Assembly: GCA_002423025.1 (NCBI GenBank)
Contig: DIUN01000015.1
Span: 62,001-126,000 of the forward strand
Source of the DNA: Sphingomonadales bacterium UBA6157
Lineage (GTDB): Bacteria; Pseudomonadota; Alphaproteobacteria; Sphingomonadales; Sphingomonadaceae
Length of the DNA: 64,000 nt
Direction of reading: 5' to 3'
Made by a program: the position numbers and the translations under genes. Shown in pieces: positions 47,357 through 56,218 of the stretch; the stretch's first letter is position 1; each line of letters starts with the position of its first letter. Under the pieces are notes generated by a model. It saw only the letters and a list, made by a program, of their open reading frames with translations. It was not told where the DNA came from and searched no databases.

Positions 47357-49722
47357 AGATCGAAGTCATCGGCGGTGGCCCCGGCGGGCTCTATGCGGCG
47401 ATCCTGACCAAGAAGGCGCGGCCGGACTGGCAGGTGGCCGTGCACGAGCAGAACCGCGAGGGCGACACCTTCGGTTTTGGCGTGGTGTTCTCGGATGACA
47501 CGCTCGACGAATTCCTGAGCCGCGACCCGGAGAGCTATGCGATGATCCGCGATCGCTTTGCCTATTGGGACGATATTCGCATCGTTCGGCAGGGCACCGA
47601 GACGCGCTGCGGCGGCAACGGCTTTGCCGGCTGTGCACGGCTGGCGCTGCTGGAAGTGCTGTTCGAGCGCTGCCGCCAGCTTGGCGTGGCGCTTAATTTT
47701 GGGGAGAACATCGACCCGGCCGAGCTGGACAGCCGCTTCCCCGATGCCGATGTGATTCTCGCTTCCGATGGCATCAACAGCCGCATCCGCACGCACTTTG
47801 CCGAGGCCTTCGAGCCCGATGTAAAGCTGATGGCCAACAAGTTCACCTGGATGGGCTCGGCACGGCCGCTCACGGATTTCACCTATTTCTTCCAGGAAAC
47901 GCCACACGGCATCATCGTGGCGCACACCTACCAATATGAGGCCGGCCGCTCGACATGGATTTTTGAAACCGACCCGGAGTGCTGGGCCGGCCACGGCTTT
48001 GCCGACATGGACGAGGAGGAAGCGGCGCGGCACCTGGAAGCGCTGTTTGCCGACGAGCTGCAGGGCCACGCCCTCATCACCAACCGCTCGATGTGGCGCA
48101 ACTTCCCGCGCGTGGAGTGCAAGCGCTGGAGCCATGGCCGCATCGTGCTGCTCGGGGATGCCAAGGCGACGGCGCATTATTCCATCGGCTCCGGCACCAA
48201 GCTCGCCATGGAATGCGCCATCGCGCTGGCCGACGCGCTGCTCGCCAACGAGCATGACGTGCCGGCGGCGTTTGCGGCCTATGAGGCGGCGCGGCGCACG
48301 CCGGTGGAGATCACCCAGCACAATGCCGCGGTGAGTCTCGCCTGGTTCGAGCATGTGCGGCGCTCCTGGGACATGCCCAAGATGCAATTCGCCAATGTCG
48401 TGATGAGCCGCGCCAAGGCGATCACCTATGACAATCTGCTGATCCGCGACCCGGATTTCGTGCGCGCCGTGGATGACGAATATTATGAGCAATTGCTCGC
48501 CGAGACTGGCTTTGACGGCCGCAAGAGCCGGCCGACGCCGATGTTCACCCCCTTGAAGCTGCGCGAACTGACCCTGGCCAACCGCGTCGTCGTTTCACCG
48601 ATGGCACAGTATCGCGCTGTCGATGGCGAAATGGGGGATTGGCACCTGATGCATTACGGCGCCCGCGCGCTGGGCGGCGCTGGTATGGTCTATCTCGAAA
48701 TGACCTGCCCCAGCCCCGACGCGCGGATCACGCTGGGCTGCCCCGGCCTGTGGAATGATGCACAGGAAGCCGCGCTCCGGAAGCTGGTGGAATTCTCCCG
48801 CAGCAATGGCGGCGCGAAAATCGCGATGCAGCTCGGCCATGCCGGCCGCAAGGGCTCGACCCAGCTCGGCTGGGAAAAGATGGACCATCCCATTGCCGAT
48901 CCGGCGCGCAACTGGCCGCTGGTGTCCGCCTCGCCGCAGCCGTGGTTCGAGGGCGAAAGCGCGGTGCCGACAGAGCTGGACGAAGCCGGCATGGCGCGCA
49001 TCATCGCTGATTTCGTGCAGGCAACGGAGCGGGCGGCGCGGGCCGGGGTGGATCTGCTCGAGCTGCACTGCGCCCATGGCTATCTGCTGGCCAGCTTCCT
49101 CTCGCCGCTGACCAACCAGCGCAGCGATGGCTACGGCGGCAGCATCGGGAACCGGCTGCGCTTCCCGCTCGAGGTGTTCACGGCGATGCGCGCCGCATGG
49201 CCTGCCCGGCGTCCGATGTCGGTTCGCGTTTCCGCGTCGGACTGGGCCGATGGCGGGCTCACCGAAGCCGATTGCCTGGCCATCGCAAAAGCCTTTGCGG
49301 AAGCAGGCTGTGACCTTATCGATGTGTCCAGCGGGCAGACGGTCCCCTGGCAGGCGCCGAACTATGGCCGCATGTATCAGGTGCCCTTTGCCGAAACCGT
49401 GAAGAACGAACTCGGGCTGAAGACCATGTGCGTGGGCGCCATCACCGAGCCGGGGCAGGTCAACACCATCATCGCCTGCCGCCGTGCTGATCTTGTGGCC
49501 GTGGGCCGCCCGCACCTGACCAACCCGAACTGGGCGCTGCACGCCGCCGCCTGGTATGGCACGCGGCACGTGGCCGTGCCGCAGCCCTGGCTTTCGGGCG
49601 CAGCGCAACTGTTCCGCGAAACGGAAAAGACGCGTGACAAGCAGGCCGAGTTGCAACGCAAGGCCAAGCCCAAGCGCCACCACACCGAGCAGACCCTCGC
49701 CTTCCGGAGCGCCGCAGAATGA
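47353..49722 (+). CDS. Bifunctional aminobenzoyl-CoA monooxygenase/reductase or salicylyl-CoA 5-hydroxylase-type flavoprotein
   Basis: 789 residues with two flavoprotein domains fused. Residues 1-390: group A monooxygenase (G-G-G-P-G-G-L-Y near 6-13; L-G-D-A-K-A-T-A-H near 270). Residues 395-770: old yellow enzyme-type reductase (S-P-M-A-Q-Y, Q-L-G-H-A-G-R, and the Y-G-G-S-I-x-N-R motif). This architecture is that of 2-aminobenzoyl-CoA monooxygenase/reductase from Azoarcus and of proteins named salicylyl-CoA 5-hydroxylase/oxidoreductase. The beta-oxidation genes around it favour the first: hydroxylation and ring reduction of 2-aminobenzoyl-CoA. No aryl-CoA ligase gene is nearby, so the thioester must come from elsewhere. 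Confidence 0.88.
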   Translation: MKIEVIGGGPGGLYAAILTKKARPDWQVAVHEQNREGDTFGFGVVFSDDTLDEFLSRDPESYAMIRDRFAYWDDIRIVRQGTETRCGGNGFAGCARLALLEVLFERCRQLGVALNFGENIDPAELDSRFPDADVILASDGINSRIRTHFAEAFEPDVKLMANKFTWMGSARPLTDFTYFFQETPHGIIVAHTYQYEAGRSTWIFETDPECWAGHGFADMDEEEAARHLEALFADELQGHALITNRSMWRNFPRVECKRWSHGRIVLLGDAKATAHYSIGSGTKLAMECAIALADALLANEHDVPAAFAAYEAARRTPVEITQHNAAVSLAWFEHVRRSWDMPKMQFANVVMSRAKAITYDNLLIRDPDFVRAVDDEYYEQLLAETGFDGRKSRPTPMFTPLKLRELTLANRVVVSPMAQYRAVDGEMGDWHLMHYGARALGGAGMVYLEMTCPSPDARITLGCPGLWNDAQEAALRKLVEFSRSNGGAKIAMQLGHAGRKGSTQLGWEKMDHPIADPARNWPLVSASPQPWFEGESAVPTELDEAGMARIIADFVQATERAARAGVDLLELHCAHGYLLASFLSPLTNQRSDGYGGSIGNRLRFPLEVFTAMRAAWPARRPMSVRVSASDWADGGLTEADCLAIAKAFAEAGCDLIDVSSGQTVPWQAPNYGRMYQVPFAETVKNELGLKTMCVGAITEPGQVNTIIACRRADLVAVGRPHLTNPNWALHAAAWYGTRHVAVPQPWLSGAAQLFRETEKTRDKQAELQRKAKPKRHHTEQTLAFRSAAE

Positions 49723-50126
49723 GCCACCAGACCCTGCAGCCCGCCGGATGGCCCCGGCCCAAGGGCTATGCCAACGGCATCGCCGCCGCCATCGCGCCGC
49801 AAGGCCGGCTGGTGTTTACCGCCGGTGTCGTGGGCTGGGACGCGCAGGAGCGCTTCCCGGCGGGCATGGTGGCGCAGGCCGAGCAGACCTTTGCCAATCT
49901 TGTCGCGGTTCTGGCGGAAGCCGGGGCGCGCCCGGAGCATGTGGTGCGGCTGACTTGGTACGTGACCAGCCGTGCGGAATATCTGGCCCATGGCGCGGCG
50001 ATTGGCGCGGCCTATCGGGCAGCCTTTGGCAAGGTGTTTCCGGCAATGGCAGTCGTGGAAGTCAGCGCGCTGATGGAAGACGCCGCGATGCTCGAGATTG
50101 AAGCGACCGCGGTGATTCCCGCCTAA
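49719..50126 (+). CDS. RidA (YjgF/RutC) family protein
   Basis: 135 residues starting in an ATGA overlap with the bifunctional flavoprotein. The trimeric RidA fold is indicated by F-T-A-G-V-V-G-W-D, the Q-A-E-Q-T-F-A-N-L helix, V-V-R-L-T-W-Y-V (the arginine/threonine environment of the active cleft) and a C-terminal I-E-A-T-A-V. RidA proteins hydrolyse reactive enamines and imines. Here it probably deaminates the aminocyclohexene-type product of the ring monooxygenase, releasing ammonia. It ends by overlapping the next gene tail to tail by three bases. Confidence 0.9.
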   Translation: MSHQTLQPAGWPRPKGYANGIAAAIAPQGRLVFTAGVVGWDAQERFPAGMVAQAEQTFANLVAVLAEAGARPEHVVRLTWYVTSRAEYLAHGAAIGAAYRAAFGKVFPAMAVVEVSALMEDAAMLEIEATAVIPA

Positions 50127-50383
50127 AAGAACACGTCTTCCGGGTTGTAGACATAATAGGATACGAGCGTTTTCGTCTTGCGGATGCCATCGATGGCGGC
50201 AAGCCTATCGTTGACGAGTTCGCCGACATTCTGGCGCTCATCGACATTGAGCTGCACCAGCAGATCCCATTTGCCGCTGATCGAGGAGACTTCCTTGACG
50301 CCGGGGACCTCCTTCACGATTCGCCGGCCAACATTGTAGGTCTGGCCGCGCTCGCAGGAGATGAAGATGAAGAAGCTTTGCAT
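50123..50383 (-). CDS. Stand-alone Lrp/AsnC ligand-binding (RAM) domain protein
   Basis: 86 residues consisting only of the alpha/beta RAM domain of Lrp/AsnC regulators (V-P-G-V-K-E-V-S-S-I-S-G-K-W-D-L-L-V then G-I-R-K-T-K-T-L-V-S-Y). There is no DNA-binding helix. Such single-domain proteins oligomerise and may sense small molecules or modulate full-length Lrp proteins. It is convergent with ridA and precedes the FAD oxidase 50393-51823, which is encoded upstream on the same strand. Confidence 0.82.
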   Translation of the reverse strand: MQSFFIFISCERGQTYNVGRRIVKEVPGVKEVSSISGKWDLLVQLNVDERQNVGELVNDRLAAIDGIRKTKTLVSYYVYNPEDVFF

Positions 50384-50392
50384 GGCGGCAGA

Positions 50393-51823
50393 CTAGAGCG
50401 GAATGCGCCCGCTGGGAACGGTCTTTCCGGGGTTCATGATGCCATCCGGATCAAGCGCCGCCTTGATCGCCTGCATGATGGCGATGGCCGGCTCGCCATG
50501 CTCCAGCACCAGCGCATCGAGCTTGTGCAGGCCGATGCCATGCTCGCCGGTGCAGGTGCCGCCCATGGCGATGGCACGCTCGGAAACGCTGGCCACCAGT
50601 TGCTCGGCGCGGGCGCGTTCGTCCGCATCCTCGGGGTCGAACAGCACCAGCATGTGGAAATTGCCATCCCCGACATGGCCGACGATGGGCGCGGTGAGCC
50701 GCAGCGCTTCGGCCTCGGCGCGGCAGCCGGCGATGCATTCGGCCAGCCGCGAGATCGGCACGCAGGCATCAGTGCTGTAGCTGTCCTTGCCCGGCGCGAG
50801 GCCGCGCGCGGCATGATAGGCCTGGTGGCGGGCCTCCCACAGGCGGCTGCGGGCCTCGGTGGTCTCGGCAAAGCGGAACTGGCTGCCGCCAAAGCCATCG
50901 AACAGGTCCCGCACGGTGGAAATCTGTTCAGCAACACCGGCCGGGCTGCCGTGAAACTCGATGAACAGCGTGGGCGCCGGCACAAAGCCTTCCAGCCGGG
51001 ACCAGGCGATGCAGGCCTGCATCTGCAGCGTATCGAGCAGCTCGATCCGCGCCACCGGGATGGCGCATTGCATCACCGCCATCACCGCTTCCACGGCATG
51101 TTCCAGCGCCGGGAACTGCACGGTGGCGGCGGAGATCTGCTCGGGGATGCCGAACAGCCGCAGCTGGATTTCGGTGATGATGCCGAGCGTCCCCTCGCTG
51201 CCGATGTAGAGCCGCGTCAGGTCATAGCCCGCCGCGGATTTGCGGGCGCGGCCACCGGTGTGGATGATCTTGCCCTGCGCCGTCACCACCGTCAGCCCCA
51301 GCGTCACATCACGCATCGTGCCGTAGCGCACGGCGTTGGTGCCGCTGGCGCGGGTGGCGGCCATGCCGCCGAGCGAGGCATTGGCGCCGGGATCGAGCGG
51401 GAAGAACAGCCCCTGGTCCCGAATGGCATGGTTGAGCGCCTCGCGGGTGACACCGGCTTCAACGCGGCAATCCAGATCCGCCGCGTTGATGGCGAGCACT
51501 CTGTCCATTCGCGAAAGATCGATGGAGATGCCGCCGGCCAGTGCCTGCAGATGCCCCTCCAGCGACGTGCCGGTGCCGAAGGGGATGACCGGCGCAAGCG
51601 CTGCCGCGCACAGCGCCACGATCTCGGCGACCTCCGCTGTCGTCTCGGGCCAGACGACAGCGTGCGGGGCAAACACATCGCGCAGGCCCTCGCCATGGCC
51701 ATGGGCCTCCCGATCAGCCGTGGCGGTGCTCAGCCGCGCGCCGAAGCGGGACGCGAGCGCGGCGACGACTCCTGCCGTTCCCGGGGCTGGGGGCTGCGGG
51801 GTGATGGGGCTGGCAACGCTCAT
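50393..51823 (-). CDS. FAD-linked oxidase, GlcD/D-lactate dehydrogenase type
   Basis: 476 residues from M-S-V-A-S-P (ATG 51892 is a longer option). PCMH-type FAD domain with P-F-G-T-G-T-S-L-E-G-H and D-P-G-A-N-A-S-L-G-G-M; the C-terminal oxidase domain carries H-V-G-D-G-N-F-H and the final G-E-H-G-I-G-L-H-K. These mark 2-hydroxyacid dehydrogenases (D-lactate, glycolate, D-2-hydroxyglutarate). It probably uses a membrane or cytochrome acceptor. An operator-like sequence of the GntR type lies 58 bp upstream, so it may belong to the same regulon as the genes on the other side of the GntR gene. Confidence 0.88.
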   Translation of the reverse strand: MSVASPITPQPPAPGTAGVVAALASRFGARLSTATADREAHGHGEGLRDVFAPHAVVWPETTAEVAEIVALCAAALAPVIPFGTGTSLEGHLQALAGGISIDLSRMDRVLAINAADLDCRVEAGVTREALNHAIRDQGLFFPLDPGANASLGGMAATRASGTNAVRYGTMRDVTLGLTVVTAQGKIIHTGGRARKSAAGYDLTRLYIGSEGTLGIITEIQLRLFGIPEQISAATVQFPALEHAVEAVMAVMQCAIPVARIELLDTLQMQACIAWSRLEGFVPAPTLFIEFHGSPAGVAEQISTVRDLFDGFGGSQFRFAETTEARSRLWEARHQAYHAARGLAPGKDSYSTDACVPISRLAECIAGCRAEAEALRLTAPIVGHVGDGNFHMLVLFDPEDADERARAEQLVASVSERAIAMGGTCTGEHGIGLHKLDALVLEHGEPAIAIMQAIKAALDPDGIMNPGKTVPSGRIPL

Positions 51824-51880
51824 GCGCGGCATGTTGGCGCAAGCCACCGGCTTGTCCAGCCGGAGCGCCCCAAAGGCGCG

Positions 51881-51896
51881 GATTGGATACAAATTT
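51881..51896. promoter_or_regulatory. Weak GntR-type operator before the GlcD-like gene
   Basis: Read on the minus strand, AAATTTGTATCCAATC agrees at 12 of 16 aligned positions with the palindrome AATTTTGTATACAAAATT found at 52695 and 59794. It lies between the GntR stop and the oxidase start. Confidence 0.4.
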
Positions 51897-51899
51897 TGG

Positions 51900-52631
51900 T
51901 CAGGCCGCCGCCGCCGCGCTGGCCAGCCGCATGTTTCGCAGCACCCAGCGGATATGACTCGTGAAGGTGATGACGGCGGAATGCGCGTCCCCGGAGGTGA
52001 TCATGTCGTGGATCAGCCGGTAATTGAGCAGATATTGGTCCCAATGGCCGCCGGGGGCCATGTCCGAGAGCAGCGTGGTGTAGAAGCGCATGTGCGGGCG
52101 GCGATAGAAGAACTCGAGAAACTGGTTGCCCGAGAGCGTGTTGAGCTCGATGTGATAGCGATAGAGCGCATCGACGAAATCCCGATCATGCCGGCGCGCG
52201 GCGGCATCCTCGATCGGCTCGAAGGCGCGGACGATCCGCTCGCGGCACGCCGGGTCGCTCATCCGGCTGGTGGCGAGCCGCACGCCAAGCACGCAGATTG
52301 CCTCGGTGAATTCGAGGAAATCGATGCGCTCCTGGGCGCTGAGCCGGCGGATGCGGGCGCCGCGATTGGCCAGCAATTCCACCACGCCCTCACCGGCCAG
52401 CATGTGCAGCGCCTCGCGCACCGGGGCGCGGCTGACATTGTATTCGGACGCAAGGTCGGCCGCGATCAGCCGCTGGCCCTGGGCATAACGGCCGGACATC
52501 ACGCCATCGACAATGGCATCGACAACAAAGTCCACCAGCGACGGGGAGACCTCGTCTTCAAGCGGAACAACGGTGCCGGCGGGAGTGGCGGAGGGAGCGG
52601 CAGAGCCGCGGCCGCGGGGAGCAATAGACAT
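51900..52631 (-). CDS. GntR-family regulator, FCD (FadR) subfamily
   Basis: 243 residues. Winged helix at about 30-95 (A-A-D-L-A-S-E-Y-N-V-S-R-A-P-V-R-E-A-L-H recognition region) followed by an all-helical FCD effector domain containing the metal-type histidines in Y-R-Y-H-I-E-L-N and a later H. FCD regulators bind palindromes built on T-G-T-A-T-A-C-A cores. A near-perfect one lies in the intergenic region shared with the divergent oxidase gene, and related copies occur at 51881, 58244 and 59794. It is the best candidate for the controller of the whole 50-64 kb cluster, acting as a repressor released by a small carboxylate. Confidence 0.92.
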   Translation of the reverse strand: MSIAPRGRGSAAPSATPAGTVVPLEDEVSPSLVDFVVDAIVDGVMSGRYAQGQRLIAADLASEYNVSRAPVREALHMLAGEGVVELLANRGARIRRLSAQERIDFLEFTEAICVLGVRLATSRMSDPACRERIVRAFEPIEDAAARRHDRDFVDALYRYHIELNTLSGNQFLEFFYRRPHMRFYTTLLSDMAPGGHWDQYLLNYRLIHDMITSGDAHSAVITFTSHIRWVLRNMRLASAAAAA

Positions 52632-52694
52632 ACACTTGGCTAGCGCATCGCGTATCGGTCGCCAAGGTCATTTTGCCGGCTTGTTCTGTCTGTC

Positions 52695-52712
52695 AATTTT
52701 GCATACAAAATT
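52695..52712. promoter_or_regulatory. GntR-type operator, near-perfect palindrome (site A)
   Basis: AATTTTGCATACAAAATT is symmetrical at eight of nine base pairs. It lies 26 bp before the FAD oxidase start at 52739 and 64 bp before the divergent GntR start, so one site could control both genes. Confidence 0.65.
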
Positions 52713-52738
52713 AGGCGACTCAAAACCCGGAGATTCCC

Positions 52739-54346
52739 ATGGCCACCGCGCACGACACCACAACAGGCACCGATGACAGCGGCACCGTTCGCCAGCTCCA
52801 GCAGATCCTGGGGCCGGACCATGTGCTGCTCGATGCCGAGAGCCGCGAATTCTACTCGACCGACCTCAGCTGGCGGCCGCGCGAAGTGGCCGAGATGATC
52901 CTGCAGCCCGGCACGACCGAGGAGCTGGCCCAGGCGGTGGGCGTCGCGACCCGTGCCGGCTATGCCGTGGTGCCGCGCGGCGGCGGCATGTCCTACACCA
53001 GCGGCTATACGCCGGAGCGCCAGCGCAGCGTGGTGATCGACATGCGCCGCATGAACAAGGTGCTCGAGGTCAACAAGGACGATATGTATGTGATCGTCGA
53101 GACCGGCTGCACCTGGAAGGACCTGTACGAGACGCTGCAGCCGCTGGGCGTGCGCACGCCTTATTGGGGCCCGCTCTCCGGCGCCTATGCGACGGTGGGA
53201 GGCGCGCTCTCCCAGAACAGCCTGTTCCATGGCTCGGGCACCGGCGGCACAGCGGCGGAGAGCGTGGTGGGGCTGAAGGTGGTGCTGGCCGATGGCTCGC
53301 TGCTCACCACCGGCAGCTGGGCACACAAGAATTCCAAGCCGTTCTGGCGGCACTTCGGCCCGGATGTGACCGGCCTGTTCACCGCCGATACCGGCGCCAT
53401 GGGCGTCAAGGCCGTGGCGGCGCTGCGGCTCGTCACCACGCCGCAGCACACCGGCTATCTCTCCTACAAGTTCGATACACTGGAGGCGATGCTGGCGGCG
53501 CAGGTGCGGATCGCCCGGCTGGGCATCTGCTCGGAATGCTATGGCTTCGACCCCTATTACAACGGCGGCTTTGAAAAGCAGGGCATCACCTTCGAGGAAG
53601 GCCTGTCGATTGTCGGCAAGATCGCCCGCAAGGGAGGGCTCAAGGGCCTGAAGCGTGCGGCACAAGTGGCGCTGGGCGGCAAGAAGATCCTGCAGAACGT
53701 GCCCTATTCCCTGCACATGACGCTGGACGCCCACACCGAGGTGGTGGCCGCCGAGCACACCGACATCGCCGCGGAAATCTGCACGGAGGAAGGCGGCACG
53801 GAAATGGCCAACTCCATCCCCACCGTGTTCCGCAATGCGCCGTTTGGCGGCGTGCGCACCATCCTGCTCGGCTCGGATGGCGAGATCTGGATTCCGGTGC
53901 ACGGCTATTTCCCGCTCTCCCGCGCCATTCCAGCAGCGCAGACCACCGAGAAGTTCCTCGCCGATCGGCGGGCGCTGATGGACCAGTGGGGCATCAAGAC
54001 CAGCTACCTCACCTGCTTCTCCGGCCCGGAATTCGTCATCGAGCCGAGCTTCTACTGGCAGGACGAGCTGGGCGATTTCCGCCTCTCGCTGATCGAGCCG
54101 GAGTTTGCCGAGAAGTGGAAGGACATTCCCGCCAACGAGGCACGGCGGCAGGTGGCGCTGCAACTGCGCGACGAGCTGCGGGACCTGTTCGATGGTCTTG
54201 GCGGCCTGCACCTGCAGATCGGCAAATATTACCCGTTCAAGGAAATCATGAACAACGAGGCGCTGCCGCGGGTGATCGAAGGGCTGAAGTCGGTGGTCGA
54301 TCCGGACCGGTTGATGAACCCCGGCGCCCTCGGGCTGAACCGATAA
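52739..54346 (+). CDS. FAD-binding oxidase with PCMH domain (p-cresol methylhydroxylase/vanillyl-alcohol oxidase superfamily)
   Basis: 535 residues. The FAD domain (about 50-240) carries V-P-R-G-G-G-M-S-Y-T-S-G-Y and V-G-G-A-L-S-Q-N-S-L-F-H-G-S-G-T-G-G; the substrate cap follows, ending in L-M-N-P-G-A-L-G, the family's usual C-terminal signature. Size is close to 4-cresol dehydrogenase and related D-2-hydroxyacid or alcohol oxidases; I do not see a flavin-linking motif I can name with confidence. It is the first gene of a run with an aminotransferase, a cupin and a RutA-like monooxygenase, directly behind the GntR operator. Confidence 0.85.
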   Translation: MATAHDTTTGTDDSGTVRQLQQILGPDHVLLDAESREFYSTDLSWRPREVAEMILQPGTTEELAQAVGVATRAGYAVVPRGGGMSYTSGYTPERQRSVVIDMRRMNKVLEVNKDDMYVIVETGCTWKDLYETLQPLGVRTPYWGPLSGAYATVGGALSQNSLFHGSGTGGTAAESVVGLKVVLADGSLLTTGSWAHKNSKPFWRHFGPDVTGLFTADTGAMGVKAVAALRLVTTPQHTGYLSYKFDTLEAMLAAQVRIARLGICSECYGFDPYYNGGFEKQGITFEEGLSIVGKIARKGGLKGLKRAAQVALGGKKILQNVPYSLHMTLDAHTEVVAAEHTDIAAEICTEEGGTEMANSIPTVFRNAPFGGVRTILLGSDGEIWIPVHGYFPLSRAIPAAQTTEKFLADRRALMDQWGIKTSYLTCFSGPEFVIEPSFYWQDELGDFRLSLIEPEFAEKWKDIPANEARRQVALQLRDELRDLFDGLGGLHLQIGKYYPFKEIMNNEALPRVIEGLKSVVDPDRLMNPGALGLNR

Positions 54347-54367
54347 AAGGGGGTTGGGGACGCAACG

Positions 54368-55762
54368 ATGACTGAAACGCCTGCGTCCCCTACCGACTGG
54401 TCCCTCATCGAACGCTGGGACCGGGACTATTATCTGCACAACACGGCCGGCAAGGGCGAATATGGCTTCTGGGCGGTGGACCGGATGGACGGTGCCTGGC
54501 TGACCATGGCCGATGGCAGTCGGCTGCTCGATTTTCAGAGCCAGCTCATATCGGATTCGATGGGCCACCGGCACCCGGCCATCCACGCCGAAATTATCCG
54601 GGCGATGGACCGCTATGGCCATGTCTTCTTCGGCATGGCGAATGAGTATCGCGCCCGCGCCGCAAAGCTGATTATCGAGGATGTGCTGGGCGCTGACAAT
54701 TGGGCGGGCCGCGTGCGCATTCTGGCCTCGGGCGGGGAGGCGGTGGACAATGCCATTACCATGGCCCGGCTCTACACCGGCAAACAGATCGTGCTCAGCC
54801 AGGCACATGGCTTCCACGGCCTTTCGGTGGGCGCCACCATGCTGCGCGGCTACCGCAACAACATCTCCAGCGCCGAGGCCGGTGGCCCAGTGCGCGATGT
54901 GCCGGGCTTTGCCTCCCAGGGCTTCATGCCGATCCCGCCTCCCGAGGGCGATGACTTTCAGACCAATGGCGAACTGCCCTCCATCGCCGCAACGCGCGCG
55001 ATGATCCGCACGGTGGGACCCGAGAATGTCGCGGCGATCATCACCGAGCCGATGCTGGGTGCGGGCGGGCTGTTTCCGCATCCGGATTATATGCCGGCGC
55101 TCTATGCGCTGATCCGTGAATATGGGCTGTTGTGGATTGATGACGAAGTGCTGTGCGGCTTCGGGCGGCTCGGCCACTGGTTCGGCTATCAGATGTATCC
55201 GGACATCCATCCGGACATCATGGCCACCGGCAAGTCCATCAACGGCTCCAGCCTGCCTTCGGGCGCGGTGATTGCATCAAAGGCCATCGCGCAGTTTTTC
55301 GAGGATGCGCGCTGGTGGAGCGGCACGACCTGGGACGGGCATCCGCTCATTGCCGCGTCGATCGTCGGCTGTCTGGAGGCGATGCTGGCCGAGGACATGA
55401 TCGGGCAGGTGCAGGCCAAGGGAAAAATCGTCCGCGCCGGGCTGGAGGCATTGAAGGCGCGCCATCCCAGCATCGGTCGGATTGGGGGTTCCGGGCTGTA
55501 TTACGCCGTCGATCTTGTCGGCCGCAACGGCCAGCCGATCATCAAGGATGATCGCTACACCGGCTTCACCGGCGACCTGTCGCAGAACCCCAATGCCATC
55601 ATCGGCCGGGAATGCGCAGCGCGCGGCGTGTTTTTGGGCGGCTTTGTGCCGAATACGGTCAAGGTCGGCCCACCCTTCATCATCAGCGAGAGCGAGATCG
55701 ACACCGGTCTTGCCGCCTTCGACGCCGCGCTCGGCGTGCTGGAGGAAGGCTTGGGCTTTTAG
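54368..55762 (+). CDS. Class III pyridoxal-phosphate aminotransferase
   Basis: 464 residues. S-G-G-E-A-V-D-N-A-I at 121-130 binds phosphate, D259 in I-D-D-E-V-L-C-G-F-G-R contacts the PLP nitrogen, and K289 in M-A-T-G-K-S-I-N is the Schiff-base lysine. Class III enzymes act on omega-amino groups (beta-alanine, GABA, taurine, diamines) or 2,1-aminomutase substrates. Within this cluster it could remove an amino group from a non-alpha position of a ring-opened intermediate. It lies 21 bp after the FAD oxidase and 18 bp before the cupin gene. Confidence 0.92.
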   Translation: MTETPASPTDWSLIERWDRDYYLHNTAGKGEYGFWAVDRMDGAWLTMADGSRLLDFQSQLISDSMGHRHPAIHAEIIRAMDRYGHVFFGMANEYRARAAKLIIEDVLGADNWAGRVRILASGGEAVDNAITMARLYTGKQIVLSQAHGFHGLSVGATMLRGYRNNISSAEAGGPVRDVPGFASQGFMPIPPPEGDDFQTNGELPSIAATRAMIRTVGPENVAAIITEPMLGAGGLFPHPDYMPALYALIREYGLLWIDDEVLCGFGRLGHWFGYQMYPDIHPDIMATGKSINGSSLPSGAVIASKAIAQFFEDARWWSGTTWDGHPLIAASIVGCLEAMLAEDMIGQVQAKGKIVRAGLEALKARHPSIGRIGGSGLYYAVDLVGRNGQPIIKDDRYTGFTGDLSQNPNAIIGRECAARGVFLGGFVPNTVKVGPPFIISESEIDTGLAAFDAALGVLEEGLGF

Positions 55763-55780
55763 ATAGAGAGGAGAGACGAC

Positions 55781-56218
55781 ATGGATAAAATCGCCTGGGG
55801 CAGGTTTGCCCATTACCACTACAACGACACCGACCTTGCCGATGCGCCGGACATGGAGTTTCCGTTCGTGCCCGGCTCGCAGTTCCGCGCCGTCAACACC
55901 GGCATCAACGAGCCGGCAATGCAGGTGAACCTCGAGGACTTCTTCAAGGGCAAGGACATCCCCTGGACGCTGGCGCATGACGAGGCGCACTATGTCATCC
56001 AGGGCGAGTGCGAGATCGAATATCACCTGCCGCCGCTGATGCTGGAGAGCGGCAAGGTGGTGGTGAAGGCCGGCTCGACCTACTTCCTGCCCAAGGGCTG
56101 CCGGGTGGTGTGGCGCGTGCTCTCCGATACGCCGTTCCGCCACCTGTGCTTCTGCTACCCGAACCCCGGCTACCCGATCCCCGTTGCGCCCAGCAAGCTG
56201 GCCGAGGCTGGCAAGTGA
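55781..56218 (+). CDS. Cupin-fold protein, first of two related copies
   Basis: 145 residues of a small single-domain cupin. The motif W-T-L-A-H-D-E-A-H-Y-V-I-Q-G-E supplies two histidines and acidic residues that could bind a metal; the second motif is modified. The end P-F-R-H-L-C-F-C-Y-P-N-P-G-Y-P is shared with the cupin at 62454 (P-F-R-H-I-C-F-C-P-P-S-P-D-Y-P), showing common ancestry. Role unknown: a dioxygenase, isomerase or hydrolase-like function is possible. Its TGA overlaps the GTG of the RutA-like gene, so the two are translationally coupled. Confidence 0.82.
   Translation: MDKIAWGRFAHYHYNDTDLADAPDMEFPFVPGSQFRAVNTGINEPAMQVNLEDFFKGKDIPWTLAHDEAHYVIQGECEIEYHLPPLMLESGKVVVKAGSTYFLPKGCRVVWRVLSDTPFRHLCFCYPNPGYPIPVAPSKLAEAGK

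Noticed and set aside
52640..55210. An 850-codon minus-strand open frame opposite the FAD oxidase and aminotransferase
   Set aside because: The opposite strand encodes two proteins with complete cofactor motifs; the antisense translation has none.
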